Origin: Halorubrum amylolyticum
Lineage (GTDB): Archaea; Halobacteriota; Halobacteria; Halobacteriales; Haloferacaceae
Assembly (NCBI RefSeq): GCF_004114995.1
Contig: NZ_SDJP01000006.1
Span: 62,001 to 126,000 of the forward strand
Direction: 5' to 3'
Length of the DNA stretch: 64,000 nt
The notes beneath the pieces are model-generated. The model saw only the letters and a list, made by a program, of their open reading frames with translations, did not search any database and had not been told where the DNA came from. Of the stretch, positions 39,472-48,185 are shown piece by piece. Both the position numbers and the translations under genes were made by a program. Each line of letters starts with the position of its first letter. Position 1 is the first letter of the stretch.

Positions 39472-41001
39472 ATGGAATTCAACACGCCAAAACAAACGGT
39501 CGCGGAGGCAACGCGGACCACCAACTACGAAGGTGGGGAAGCGTTCGAGCCTGCCGACCCCCGACTCGCACTGTACAAGCGCACGATCAACCAGCTGCTG
39601 GAGGGCTCGTTCTACGAGACCGATGACGAACAGCTCGCTGCTGTCGTCCGCCAGTTCGATGCCGCCGCAAACGACAACCCGGAGTTCGTCCTGAAGCTCG
39701 CGGCCTATGCGCGCCAGGAGCTCTACTTGCGGGACATCCCACAAGTACTGCTCGTGCTGGCAGCCAACGACGACCGATTCAAGGACGACTCCCCCGAGTC
39801 GCTCATCCGCGAATGGGCGCCGGCAATCATCCAGCGGATGGACGAGACGGCCACCGCGCTCGCGGTCCACGATCAGCTGTTCGGCGGGACTGCGCCGTGG
39901 CCGCTTCGACGCGGGATCGAGGACGCGCTGGTGGAGATGGCCGACGCCTACACGCTGGGCAAGTACGAGCTGTCGCAGCGTGAGGTGACGCTACACGACG
40001 TCTTCAACCGCGTTCACCCCACGCCCGTCGACGCTGAGCAGGAAGCACTCTTCGAGCGGTTCATGCGTGGCGGCCTCGACGACTATCCCGACGTCGACCC
40101 GGTGCCGGCGCCCAACACGTGGGAGACGGTTATCTCCGAGCGCGGCAACACCCAAGCCGCCTGGGAACTGCTCATCGAGGACGACGAGTACACGCTGCCC
40201 ATCTTCGCGTCGATCCGGAACCTCCGGAACATGCTCGAAGCCGGCGTTCCGGAGGACACCGTCGTGGATCACCTCGACCTGGAGGCAGTCCGGCACGCGC
40301 CGCTGTACCCGTTCCGGTACTACCAGGCCTACACCGCGCTACAAGACGCGGATGTCCAAGCACCGACGGTCGAGCAGTGGCTCGAAGACGCAATTGATGT
40401 CGCGGTCGAGACGGTGCCTGGCGGATTCGGCGGTACCTTTGTCGCGGTCGACCTGTCGGGATCGATGGATCAACCGCTGTCCGCGAACAGCACACTCCGA
40501 TTGAAGGAGATCAGTGCGTTGTTCGGTGCGATCCTGGCCGACCAGGATGCCGACGTCGGCGGGTTCGGAGACGACTTCCAGACCGTTCCGATGCACGTGG
40601 ACACGCCAGTCCTGCAGCGCCAAGCGGCGGTGTTGGCGATCGACGAGGACGTCGGGAATTCGACGAACGGCTGGAAGGCGATCAAGCACCTCCACGACCG
40701 AGGGGATGCTGTTGAACGTATCGTCGTCTTCACCGATATACAGATCTGGGACAACACGCCGTTCACAGCCCGCAATTCCCAGACGGTCAAGGAGTCGTTC
40801 GATGCGTATCGGGACGAGGTGTCTGCGGACACCGCGCTGTATCTCGTCGATCTCGCGGCCTACGGCGACCTGGTGACGCCAGAAGGCTACGAGAACGTCT
40901 ACAACATCTCGGGGTGGTCGGAAAACGTTCTCTCGTTCATCGAACACGCCGAGAATCCGAAGCAAATCATCGATGAGATCGGTGCATTCGAGCCAATCTA
41001 G
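39472..41001 (+). CDS. Ro60-like TROVE/vWA RNA-binding protein (509 aa)
   Basis: The N-terminal ~330 residues match the TROVE module of Ro60/Rsr proteins (helical repeats: GSFYETDDEQLAAVVRQFDAA, FVLKLAAYARQELYLRDIPQVLLVLAA, LPIFASIRNLRNMLEAGV). The C-terminal vWA domain has the MIDAS motif DLSGSM (about residue 328) and later TDIQIWDN. Ro60 forms a ring that binds misfolded RNA ends and Y RNAs and takes part in RNA quality control. ATG 39472 is used; longer in-frame extensions run through tRNA genes. It lies 114 bp after tRNA-Arg on the same strand. Confidence 0.88.
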   Translation: MEFNTPKQTVAEATRTTNYEGGEAFEPADPRLALYKRTINQLLEGSFYETDDEQLAAVVRQFDAAANDNPEFVLKLAAYARQELYLRDIPQVLLVLAANDDRFKDDSPESLIREWAPAIIQRMDETATALAVHDQLFGGTAPWPLRRGIEDALVEMADAYTLGKYELSQREVTLHDVFNRVHPTPVDAEQEALFERFMRGGLDDYPDVDPVPAPNTWETVISERGNTQAAWELLIEDDEYTLPIFASIRNLRNMLEAGVPEDTVVDHLDLEAVRHAPLYPFRYYQAYTALQDADVQAPTVEQWLEDAIDVAVETVPGGFGGTFVAVDLSGSMDQPLSANSTLRLKEISALFGAILADQDADVGGFGDDFQTVPMHVDTPVLQRQAAVLAIDEDVGNSTNGWKAIKHLHDRGDAVERIVVFTDIQIWDNTPFTARNSQTVKESFDAYRDEVSADTALYLVDLAAYGDLVTPEGYENVYNISGWSENVLSFIEHAENPKQIIDEIGAFEPI

Positions 41002-41161
41002 CCCTGTCCGTATCTTTTGTCTAAACACGGACGCCCCGCGCCACCGTGCGCGGGGTACTTCACTCCGAGTCGTTCTCGTCGTCGTCCACCACGTACGGGT
41101 GCCACCTGGGTAGCAAGACGAGACACCAAGACTTTTCTACAATTGAATCGTCTAACAGATC

Positions 41162-41842
41162 ATGACTGCTAAAACAGTTCAAACAGAGGAGACATATATT
41201 CGGCTCCCTATCCCCCTTGGAGATCCCGACGCATTCCGATACGGAGCAACGGCAGACATCGTACACCTTCTTGTCGATAATCCAGATCGGGAGTTCACTA
41301 ACCGTGAACTTCACCGCGTGACAGAACGAGGACTGAGTGGTGTGAACGCTGCCGTTGATGTGCTTGAATCACTTGGCGTAGTTAGTGTCGACCGATCTGG
41401 CCGAGCAAATGGAGTTCAAATCGATCCGTCGATGCTCGTCAAAGCAGACGATCCGATAACAACGATCCCACAAGCAGAGTATCACGAGCCAGTCAGGACA
41501 ATTGTTACCGAACTCAACGAACAGCTTAGTCAAGACATCGGTATCGTTCTGTTTGGGAGCGTGGCGCGAGGCACCGCTGATCGGACGAGTGACATTGACT
41601 TGTTCGTTGTTGTCGATGAAAATCGAAGACAAGCCCAGCGTGAGGCTCACCGCATTGAACGTGAGATTGCCAACACGTCGATTGATGGCGATCGGTATGA
41701 GGCACACATTATCGTCGAACCCAGCACGTCAGCAGGAAGCCACGATCGAATCGGAGAGATACTTACTGAAGGACTGACGCTTCGCGACTCACCAGCGCTC
41801 AAGACGGTGAAACAGGAGGTGTTCCACAGTGGGTCTCACTGA
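41162..41842 (+). CDS. Winged-helix plus nucleotidyltransferase protein (226 aa)
   Basis: Residues 25-90 form a winged helix (ATADIVHLLVDNPDREFTNRELHRVT, GVNAAVDVLESLGVVSVDRSG). Residues 110-200 form a minimal nucleotidyltransferase with IVLFGSVARGTADRTSDIDLFVVVDE. Such fusions act as MNT-type antitoxins or transcription-coupled nucleotidyltransferases. The gene overlaps a truncated HEPN-like frame at its 3' end, so it probably was half of a toxin-antitoxin pair. Confidence 0.8.
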   Translation: MTAKTVQTEETYIRLPIPLGDPDAFRYGATADIVHLLVDNPDREFTNRELHRVTERGLSGVNAAVDVLESLGVVSVDRSGRANGVQIDPSMLVKADDPITTIPQAEYHEPVRTIVTELNEQLSQDIGIVLFGSVARGTADRTSDIDLFVVVDENRRQAQREAHRIEREIANTSIDGDRYEAHIIVEPSTSAGSHDRIGEILTEGLTLRDSPALKTVKQEVFHSGSH

Positions 41843-41969
41843 GGTTGTCGACGCTCTCGAGCGCGTTGAACGGCTCGTGGAAGACGGTGAAACAGGGCCG
41901 GCACAGGATTCACTCTCTTGGCAGCGGGTTGGTGATGATGCTGACTCTTCGAGCTCGAAACGGACGTGA
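41829..41969 (+). pseudogene. Truncated partner (HEPN-like) of the nucleotidyltransferase
   Basis: GTG 41829 overlaps the upstream stop. About 36 codons (GLTEVVDALERVERLVEDG ...) look like the start of a helical partner protein. The frame then crosses into nuclease-derived sequence and stops at 41969. The HEPN identity is inferred from position only. Confidence 0.4.
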
Positions 41970-42070
41970 ACGCCCGTCAAGACGAGACCGTGGTGAACCA
42001 GTTGATTTCCTCGTCGTCGAATATCAAAGACTGGCACACAGTTCCGGTTCAGCGTGACGCCGTCGAGTGA
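41935..42070 (+). pseudogene. Fragment of the module nuclease
   Basis: Reading across frame changes gives FELETDV.ARQDE, DFLVVEYQ, DWHTVPVQRDAVE, matching residues ~55-95 of the nucleases at 4447 and 34308. The catalytic Lys is lost. Like the fragment at 6072 it sits directly behind a nucleotidyltransferase/HEPN locus. Confidence 0.65.
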
Positions 42071-42111
42071 GATGGACACATCGGCCGTGTCATGCACGCA
42101 AGAACGAATTG

Positions 42112-43185
42112 CTACGAGAGGTGTTGCCAGATCGTCGTCGGGTCGGCGTCGTTCAGTTCGGCGTTCGTCTCCATCTTTCGGAGTTCCGTGACACACCGCT
42201 TGGCGACGAGCGGGTAGACATCTGCAGGTGTGAACTCGAAATCAAGTCGCATGATCTCCTGCCAGTGTTCGGCCCAAATATCCTCGACGACCCGCGGGTA
42301 CAGGTCTTCCACGAGGTGAAGCCCAAACTCGTGACCCTCTTCAATGACGAGTGATCGGACCATCTTTCGGATCCGGGCGGATGTACAGTAAATCGCGACG
42401 AACTGTTCAGCACCTGTCTCCGCATCATCCGGATCTTGACCGAACTGCTCACGATTCAATTCTTCGAACGCGTTGCGGACCACTTTGACGCGGCGGTCGT
42501 GGCTGTCACTACGGATGACGACGCCCTCCGCACGGACATCGCCGGCAAGCGACGACCGTGGAACGGTGTAGTTCTCGGGATCGAACGTAGTCGTCTCGGC
42601 GAGGATTGCCGCAGGAACGAACGCGCGATCAGGGGATGCGTTCTCGATCCGGACCCGGTCAAAGATGCGCCAAGCCGCCTTGATCGGGAGGAATCCCTCG
42701 AAAGTCTCGGCGTATGGACTTCCTGGTGGCGTCATCGAGTCGATGGCCGCGTACGGAAGGATGTCGAAGCCAACCAGTGCGGGGAGATCGCGTTCGGTGT
42801 ATCCGTAGTCCAGCGTCGAGTACACCAGGTTCTCTGCGTACACGATGAGCGGGCTGCCGTGTTCGTCGTGGGATCGACGGAGAGCATCCACGTCGATCCC
42901 GTCACGGAGACACCGGACGGCTCGGTGAAGTGCCCCGTCGATATCCTCGAGATCGTCGCGATGACTGCCCATGATCGAGCGCCGCGTCCCGAAGACGAGA
43001 CTTCCGTCTCCGTTGGCGGTGTTCACGACGGGCTCGGGATAGGACGACGCGTGACGCTCATCATAGAGTGTGAAGCGGAACGAGCTCCCATCGAACTTCT
43101 CGAGGACCACCAAGTCCTCAGCATCGAAGAACGACTCCGGGACGACGGGGTGATCGTATCGTGGGATCTTCGGGTATACTTTCAT
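42112..43185 (-). CDS. ATP-dependent RNA ligase (357 aa)
   Basis: Nucleotidyltransferase-fold RNA ligase. Motif I is VLEKFDGSSFRF (Lys about residue 33 takes the AMP). Motif III-like residues are in IVYAENLVYSTLDYG and motif IV is DVRAEGVVIRSD. Motif V follows as RRVKVVRN. A C-terminal helical domain of ~110 residues follows. It resembles Rnl2/editing-ligase type enzymes that reseal nicked RNA, such as cleaved tRNA. It is the last gene of a three-gene operon whose paralogous copy at 18.2 kb has lost the ligase. Confidence 0.82.
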   Translation of the reverse strand: MKVYPKIPRYDHPVVPESFFDAEDLVVLEKFDGSSFRFTLYDERHASSYPEPVVNTANGDGSLVFGTRRSIMGSHRDDLEDIDGALHRAVRCLRDGIDVDALRRSHDEHGSPLIVYAENLVYSTLDYGYTERDLPALVGFDILPYAAIDSMTPPGSPYAETFEGFLPIKAAWRIFDRVRIENASPDRAFVPAAILAETTTFDPENYTVPRSSLAGDVRAEGVVIRSDSHDRRVKVVRNAFEELNREQFGQDPDDAETGAEQFVAIYCTSARIRKMVRSLVIEEGHEFGLHLVEDLYPRVVEDIWAEHWQEIMRLDFEFTPADVYPLVAKRCVTELRKMETNAELNDADPTTIWQHLS

Positions 43186-43212
43186 CGGTCAGTGGTAGCG
43201 TGTTGTGTACGG

Positions 43213-43479
43213 TCAGGTATCGCCGTTTACACCCTCACCTCTATCCCACGGTCGAACGACGTCGCCGACAACCGTCCGAAACTCTTCGACAGGAGCGGTA
43301 CGGACACTCGCGGGTATCGGTCCATAGTCGTCCCACTCCGCAGTATAGCGAACGATTCTCGATCGGAGACAGCCGTCTCCTGCGTCCAGATCGTACGTTT
43401 CGAAGATATGGTGGACACCGAACACGAGTACTTCACCGAGTTCGTCGTGGCTGTAGATCGTGTTTTCTGCGAGGTTCAT
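43213..43479 (-). CDS. Hypothetical protein of the RNA-ligase operon, copy 2 (88 aa)
   Basis: Paralogue of 18241-18534 (MNLAENTIYSHDELGEVLVFGVHHIF, RYTAEWDDYGPIP). It sits between the 83-aa coiled protein and the ligase, 27 bp before the ligase start. Repeated association in both operon copies suggests it works with the ligase, for example as an RNA or subunit adaptor. No known domain identified. Confidence 0.65.
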   Translation of the reverse strand: MNLAENTIYSHDELGEVLVFGVHHIFETYDLDAGDGCLRSRIVRYTAEWDDYGPIPASVRTAPVEEFRTVVGDVVRPWDRGEGVNGDT

Positions 43480-43494
43480 GTGCGTTCGAGGCGT

Positions 43495-43746
43495 CTATTC
43501 GCGCTCCGTATCCGGGCGATCGATACCGTCTTCGAGATCAGCGAGATCGCGTTCGAGTCGATCGATGTGCGTTTCGAGGTCGTCGACGCTCATCAGGGCG
43601 AGACGAAGGAACGCCGCGTCCCGCTCTGGCATCAACGGAAGTTGACTCTCCGATGTTGGCAGGTCGTCTGACTGTCGTGCGCGTTTGCGGACCAGTTCTT
43701 CGCGAGCACCGCGCAGTTCTCGACGGAGGAGTTCGTCGTCGTTCAT
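43495..43746 (-). CDS. Coiled-coil hypothetical protein, copy 2 (83 aa)
   Basis: Nearly identical to 18550-18801 (MNDDELLRRELRGAREEL; VDDLETHIDRLERDLADLED). Strong conservation over diverged flanks shows selection. The two charged helices predict a helical hairpin. First gene of the RNA ligase operon. Confidence 0.65.
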   Translation of the reverse strand: MNDDELLRRELRGAREELVRKRARQSDDLPTSESQLPLMPERDAAFLRLALMSVDDLETHIDRLERDLADLEDGIDRPDTERE

Positions 43747-43969
43747 GGGTAGACACACACCGGCGAACAGCCCGCTACGGCCCTGGAAGGGCGGTCGCAC
43801 GGACCGTCTCACCAAGTGCGTGGCTTTCCGACCAACGCTCGAGCGTTCATGCTAACTTGACCCGAGGGGCATGATAAATGCTTTCTGTCAGTGAATCTGC
43901 CGCTCGGCGTCACCGTTCCAGATGTCAGGGCGAATTAAACACAACAATTATTTTTCAGAGAAATATATT

Positions 43970-44518
43970 ATGTCCGAGCTTGAACACGCACGTATGGATT
44001 CCGATTCTGATCATGAGACACTCAGTAACGCTCGTGACCAGTGGAAGCGGTCGACGACAGCACTAGAACGGGTCCACCAGACCATTGAACAAACGACATC
44101 AGCGAAAACCGCGAGCGACATTGCCGAGGAAGCCCTTGTGAGCGAGCCGACTGCGCGCAAACATCTCAACTCGCTCGTGGAAGTCGGGACGGCGACCGCA
44201 ATAGAAGACGGAACTGGAACAACGTACACGCGTAACGAGGACACACTCCTCTACCAGCGGATTCGCGACCTCTCGACAGACTACAGTCGAGAGACCCTGA
44301 TCGAGAAGGTCCAGATAATGAAACAGCGAATTCGGGACTTCGAGGACACGTACGACGCCGTATCCCCAGAAGACCTTGCGACTTCGTTGGGAGACAGTCC
44401 TCCTGAAGGTGCATGGGAGGCAGTCTCTGAGTGGCAGACGACTGAACGGAACCTCCATATCGCCCAAGCCGCGATCAACTACAGTCGAGCCCGCGATCTC
44501 GGCGCGGCGACACAATGA
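43970..44518 (+). CDS. HTH transcriptional regulator (182 aa)
   Basis: Residues 25-85 contain a winged helix (VHQTIEQTTSAKTASDIAEEALVSEPTARKHLNSLVEVGTATAI). A helical C-terminal region follows (RETLIEKVQIMKQRIRDFEDTY, RNLHIAQAAINYSRARDL). The start at 43970 fits the AT-rich leader at 43930-43970. It is 3 bp before the next gene, so the two are co-transcribed and may form a regulator-effector or antitoxin-toxin pair. Confidence 0.75.
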   Translation: MSELEHARMDSDSDHETLSNARDQWKRSTTALERVHQTIEQTTSAKTASDIAEEALVSEPTARKHLNSLVEVGTATAIEDGTGTTYTRNEDTLLYQRIRDLSTDYSRETLIEKVQIMKQRIRDFEDTYDAVSPEDLATSLGDSPPEGAWEAVSEWQTTERNLHIAQAAINYSRARDLGAATQ

Positions 44519-44521
44519 CTG

Positions 44522-44950
44522 ATGGCCGGTGATATCGCTGGCCCTGTTGGACCCGTCGATTCCGTTGTCCTCCGACAGATTCGGGATCTACTCGTGACCG
44601 AAGAACCACTTGTCGACTCTGCGGCAATCGATGATCCGGTGAATCCGACTGAACTCGTCGTTGCGTTTTCATCTGGGCTGGACACAGCGGGTCGAATAGA
44701 GATTACATGGTGGAAACGTGGAGCATATCGCTATCACTACACGGAACCCGACGGGATTGATTTTCGGTTCGACAACCACCCGAAAACAAACGCGCCCGAC
44801 GCGCACTTCCATCCACCACCGGACGCCGGAGCTGCTGAACCGTCGTTTCTCGGCGAGGAAACCCAAGTTCAGGTTGTCACTCGAGCAGTGATTAGCAGAA
44901 TACAGGCGGTAAGCCCCCTTCCTCAAGGAGCGACCAGCGGGAGCGAGTAG
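44522..44950 (+). CDS. Hypothetical partner of the HTH regulator (142 aa), altered C-terminus
   Basis: Mixed alpha/beta sequence: LRQIRDLLVTEEPLVDS, ELVVAFSSGLDTAGRIEITWWKRGAYRYHYTEPDGIDFRFDNHP. This compact core could be a small toxin or sensor domain. The last ~12 codons (LPQGATSGSE) come from a tnpB right-end relic (44914-44957), so the original C-terminus has been replaced. Function unknown. Confidence 0.6.
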   Translation: MAGDIAGPVGPVDSVVLRQIRDLLVTEEPLVDSAAIDDPVNPTELVVAFSSGLDTAGRIEITWWKRGAYRYHYTEPDGIDFRFDNHPKTNAPDAHFHPPPDAGAAEPSFLGEETQVQVVTRAVISRIQAVSPLPQGATSGSE

Positions 44951-44957
44951 GGAGGGG
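44914..44957 (+). repeat. Orphan tnpB right-end relic
   Basis: CCTCAAGGAGCGA, GAGCGAGTAGGGAGGGG: the same words as the right ends after tnpB genes, within an imperfect CCCC...GGGG stem. No tnpB lies directly upstream. It supplies the end of the preceding reading frame. Confidence 0.5.
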
Positions 44958-45049
44958 ATACACCGCCGTCATCATGTCTCAAACACGTTCGTACTCGCTG
45001 CCCAACCACCCCACCGATAGAGTCAAGTTGAAATAGTGTTTAAACACAG

Positions 45050-45193
45050 ATGATGGATAGACACGAAGTAGAAGGCCACGAAGTCATCGAGGGAGAGGTG
45101 AAGCCGACCGGCAACGGCGCACACGTTCTCGTTCCGAAGCGATGGCGTGGTGCAGACGTGAAAATCGTCCGAACCTCAGCCCCCGACGAATAG
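45050..45193 (+). CDS. DUF2080-type transposase-associated protein (47 aa)
   Basis: MMDRHEVEGHEVIEGEVKPTG, HVLVPKRWRGADVKIVR: a short AbrB-like beta protein that commonly precedes haloarchaeal tnpB genes. It stops 3 bp before the tnpB start. It was too short for a typical ORF list. Possibly a regulator of the transposon. Confidence 0.75.
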   Translation: MMDRHEVEGHEVIEGEVKPTGNGAHVLVPKRWRGADVKIVRTSAPDE

Positions 45194-45196
45194 TCA

Positions 45197-46437
45197 ATGC
45201 GCTACACCTACAGATTCCGGCTTGATCCCACGCCTGAACAACGTGAGCTGTTGGATCATCACCGAGACACCTGTAGGCAACTCTACAATCACGCACTCAA
45301 CGAATTTGAGAAAATCCCCGAATCGGCGGGAACACTCACCCAACGAGTACGCCAAGTACGCGATCAGCTCACCGATCTTAAAGTCTGGTGGGATGAACTA
45401 AATGACCTCTATTCAACGGTCGCACAAGCCGCTGTCATGCGTATCGAAGACAGCATCAAAGCCCTCTCCCAGTTGAAACAGAACGGCTACAACGTCGGAA
45501 GCCTCAACTGGAAGGCTCCCAAGGACTTCCGCAGTTTCACCTACATACAGTCTGGCTTCGAGTTCGATAGTAAGAACGGTCAGACCGTATTGTCGCTGTC
45601 GAAACTTGCGGATGTTCCACTCATCAAACACCGCACAATCCCCGACACCAAGACGATCAAACAAGTCACGATTAAGAAGGAGCCAACTGGGGACTGGTTC
45701 GCTTCATTCGTTGTCGACGGGAAAGAGACACCTGAGAAACCAACCGATCCAGATCGGTGCGTTGGTATCGACGTGGGGATTCTCAAGTATGCCCACGACA
45801 CCGATGGGTACGCCATCGAAAGTCCCGACTTCAGCGACGAGCGCGAACGATTGGAACGCGCCCAACGCGACCTTTCGCGGAAGGAACACGACTCTACGAA
45901 TTGGGAGACACAACGACAAATCGTGGCGGAACGCCACGCTGATCTCAAGCGAAAGCGCCGCGACTTTCTCCACAAGCTGTCGAACTACTACGCCACCGAG
46001 TACGACTTGGTGGCTGTTGAGGACTTGGATGCGAAAGGGCTGGTCGAACTCCCCAAAAACTCACGAAATCGGGCGGGAGCGGCGTGGGGAACGTTCCTGC
46101 GGATGCTCGAATACAAGTGTGAACGTGAAGGGGCGCACTTCGTCGCCGTGAACCGCGCGGGACGACAAAGGAGTGCGCTTCCTGTGGTGTGAAGACTGAG
46201 AAACCGCTGTGGATGCGCGAACACTCCTGCCCGGCGTGTGGATTTGAAGCGGATAGGGATGCGAACGCGGCGTGGAACATCCTTTCTCGTGGTCTTGAAG
46301 AAGTAGGAGTGGGATACTCCGAATCAACGCCTGTGGAGACTGCGCTCCCTGTGGATACGCCTGTATCTGCAAAGCGCGTCGTGGAAACAGGAAACCCCAC
46401 CCTCAAGGAGCGAACGGCGTCAGCCGTGAGCGAGTAG
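45197..46437 (+). pseudogene. tnpB: tnpB with a frameshift in the zinc ribbon
   Basis: The N-terminal and RuvC parts are intact (CVGIDVGILKYAHDTDG, LVAVEDLDAKGLVE). At about 46163-46170 the frame slips: the text should read VNRAGTTKECASCGVKTE, but one base is missing, giving a stop at 46192. The second frame continues CPACGFEADRDANAAWNIL to 46437. The second zinc half and the last catalytic Asp are thus lost. The right-end hairpin remains. Confidence 0.85.
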
Positions 46438-46444
46438 GGTGGGG
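46395..46444 (+). ncRNA. Right end / omega-RNA-like hairpin
   Basis: CCCCACCCT (46395-46403) pairs with AGGGTGGGG (46436-46444); inside are CTCAAGGAGCGAA and GAGCGAGT. The same structure follows the other tnpB genes. It overlaps the 3' end of the coding frame. Bases 46445-46596 hold nothing else I can support. Confidence 0.55.
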
Positions 46445-46596
46445 TAGTTCACCCGCTGGCGCGAGGTAGCGATGGAAGAGGAGCCTCTGGACATTCTCAA
46501 CGTGGATACTGGGCGGTGAACCCCTTCCGAGAGCGATGAGAGGTCGCTGAGCTCAACGAACTTCCTCAAAAACGGGAACCCAGCGATGAGCGAGTG

Positions 46597-47970
46597 TCAC
46601 TCAAACAGGGCAGCCAGTCCGTCAAGCCCGTACAGAGACACGTCAGGACGCTCGTCAGCGACTGCCTGTAACTCGTCGGTGAACCCAGCACGCGAAAAGA
46701 GGACATAGTTCACCGTCCGATCATCTCCGTGCCACCGAACGTCTGACTCAAGTGCTGTGAGATCATCGAATACTGCGCAGCCGATCGGTGCGGACGTCCA
46801 CTTACACTCGCCGAGTAACAGGGTGTCCGTGTGTTGGTTGAGGCCGACGACATCGATCTCCTCGCCGCCGTACCACCAGCGGCCAACGCGCGAGCAGGAC
46901 ACGGGAAACGCGGCCGTCTGAACCGCCTGCTGACAGACCGTCTCGAAGGTTCGACTCGTGTGTGTGGGGAGCGTCTCGGCGATCGCCGCCCGGACTGGTT
47001 CTGTTTGTCCCTGCTCAAGCGTTCCCTGATTCGGTGCCACGTACCGGAACCAGAACCGAAGGAAATCATCTGTCAGTCGATACAGTCCACGACCGTCTGG
47101 ATCTGTGACTGGGTGCTCCTGTTCGAGAATCGCTAACTGTGTGAGGTTTTGGAGGTATCGGGAGAGGCTGCTTGCAGCCTTGCCGATCTCGTTGGCAATA
47201 TCGGTGACACGGGTCGCGCCACCGGCGATGGCTTCGAGGATCGCCATATACGTTGCGGGCTCACGAAGTTCCTGCCGGAGCAGGAACTCCGGCTCCTCGT
47301 AGAGGAACGCGCCTTTCGAGAGAATCGCTTCCTCGATGTTCTCAAAGAGGCGTCGGTCAGTATCGAACTGTTCGAGATACGCGGGCACTCCACCCAAAAC
47401 ACTGTATATCTGGATCTGCGTCTGTAGATCGGTATTGGGGAAGAATACACGAACATCCGCGAACGACAGCGGAGCGAGCTCCCACTGCCCGGTTCGACGA
47501 CCGTATAATGGGCTCTCGTAGCTCAATACACCCTCTTTCATCATCGAGATCGACGACCCCAACAGCACGAGTGAGATCTCCGTCTCGGCGAGGACGTCGT
47601 CGACAATGGTCTGAAACACTGACGGAATGGTCTCGTCATCCGCGACGAGATATGAGAACTCGTCCAGGGCGATGACACAGGGTCCATCAACACGGGAAAT
47701 AAGATACTGAAACGCCTCCTCGAAGCCGTCGACATCTGGGGGAACATCATCGAATGTTTCGGCACACCGAGCCGCAAATCGCCGCGCGTTGTGACGCGAA
47801 CCACGCTGATCACACAGATAATAAACCGAAGTTGCTTCCAGATCCTCAAGCGCAGTCGTCACCAGCGTGGTTTTTCCGACCCGACGTCGGCCATAGAGAA
47901 CCAGTAGCTGTCGTTCTTCCCTTGAGAGATGTGACGTGAGCCACTCCAGTTCATTCTCTCTGTTGATCAT
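46597..47970 (-). CDS. Archaeal AAA+ ATPase with C-terminal DUF234-type nuclease-like domain (457 aa)
   Basis: The start is ATG 47970 (MINRENELEWL); the frame extends further upstream but with poor composition across a palindrome. Walker A is LYGRRRVGKTTLV (about residue 25), Walker B is CVIALDEFSYL. A winged helix follows (GGATRVTDIANEIGKAASSLSRYLQNL). The C-terminal domain has the PD-(D/E)XK-like pattern GGEEIDVVGLN, LLLGECKWTS. This is the standard architecture of archaeal Arch_ATPase/DUF234 proteins, of which many copies occur on mobile elements. Role uncertain; nucleic-acid-directed ATPase. Confidence 0.85.
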   Translation of the reverse strand: MINRENELEWLTSHLSREERQLLVLYGRRRVGKTTLVTTALEDLEATSVYYLCDQRGSRHNARRFAARCAETFDDVPPDVDGFEEAFQYLISRVDGPCVIALDEFSYLVADDETIPSVFQTIVDDVLAETEISLVLLGSSISMMKEGVLSYESPLYGRRTGQWELAPLSFADVRVFFPNTDLQTQIQIYSVLGGVPAYLEQFDTDRRLFENIEEAILSKGAFLYEEPEFLLRQELREPATYMAILEAIAGGATRVTDIANEIGKAASSLSRYLQNLTQLAILEQEHPVTDPDGRGLYRLTDDFLRFWFRYVAPNQGTLEQGQTEPVRAAIAETLPTHTSRTFETVCQQAVQTAAFPVSCSRVGRWWYGGEEIDVVGLNQHTDTLLLGECKWTSAPIGCAVFDDLTALESDVRWHGDDRTVNYVLFSRAGFTDELQAVADERPDVSLYGLDGLAALFE

Positions 47971-47977
47971 TATGTGT

Positions 47978-47993
47978 GCGATAATATTATCGC
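47978..47993. promoter_or_regulatory. Perfect 16-bp palindrome at the ATPase promoter
   Basis: GCGATAAT-ATTATCGC, 7 bp upstream of the ATPase start codon. The AT-rich core may overlap the promoter or start of transcription. A dimeric repressor site is the likely role. The remaining bases to 48185 show no gene. Confidence 0.5.
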
Positions 47994-48185
47994 GTACATA
48001 ATATGCGTTCGGGTTCCACACATGCTGGAGACTTAGCCTACACGGCTGAGGGCGACCAGTCGGTGTCGTCGCAGATGATAAGCGTGTTCGGACTACGGCT
48101 CGTGGGTTCGGGGCGACAGCTACCGCACACGTTAAGAAAACAAGAAACCACCACCTCACGAACCACACACTAGGGAGGCAGCCAG

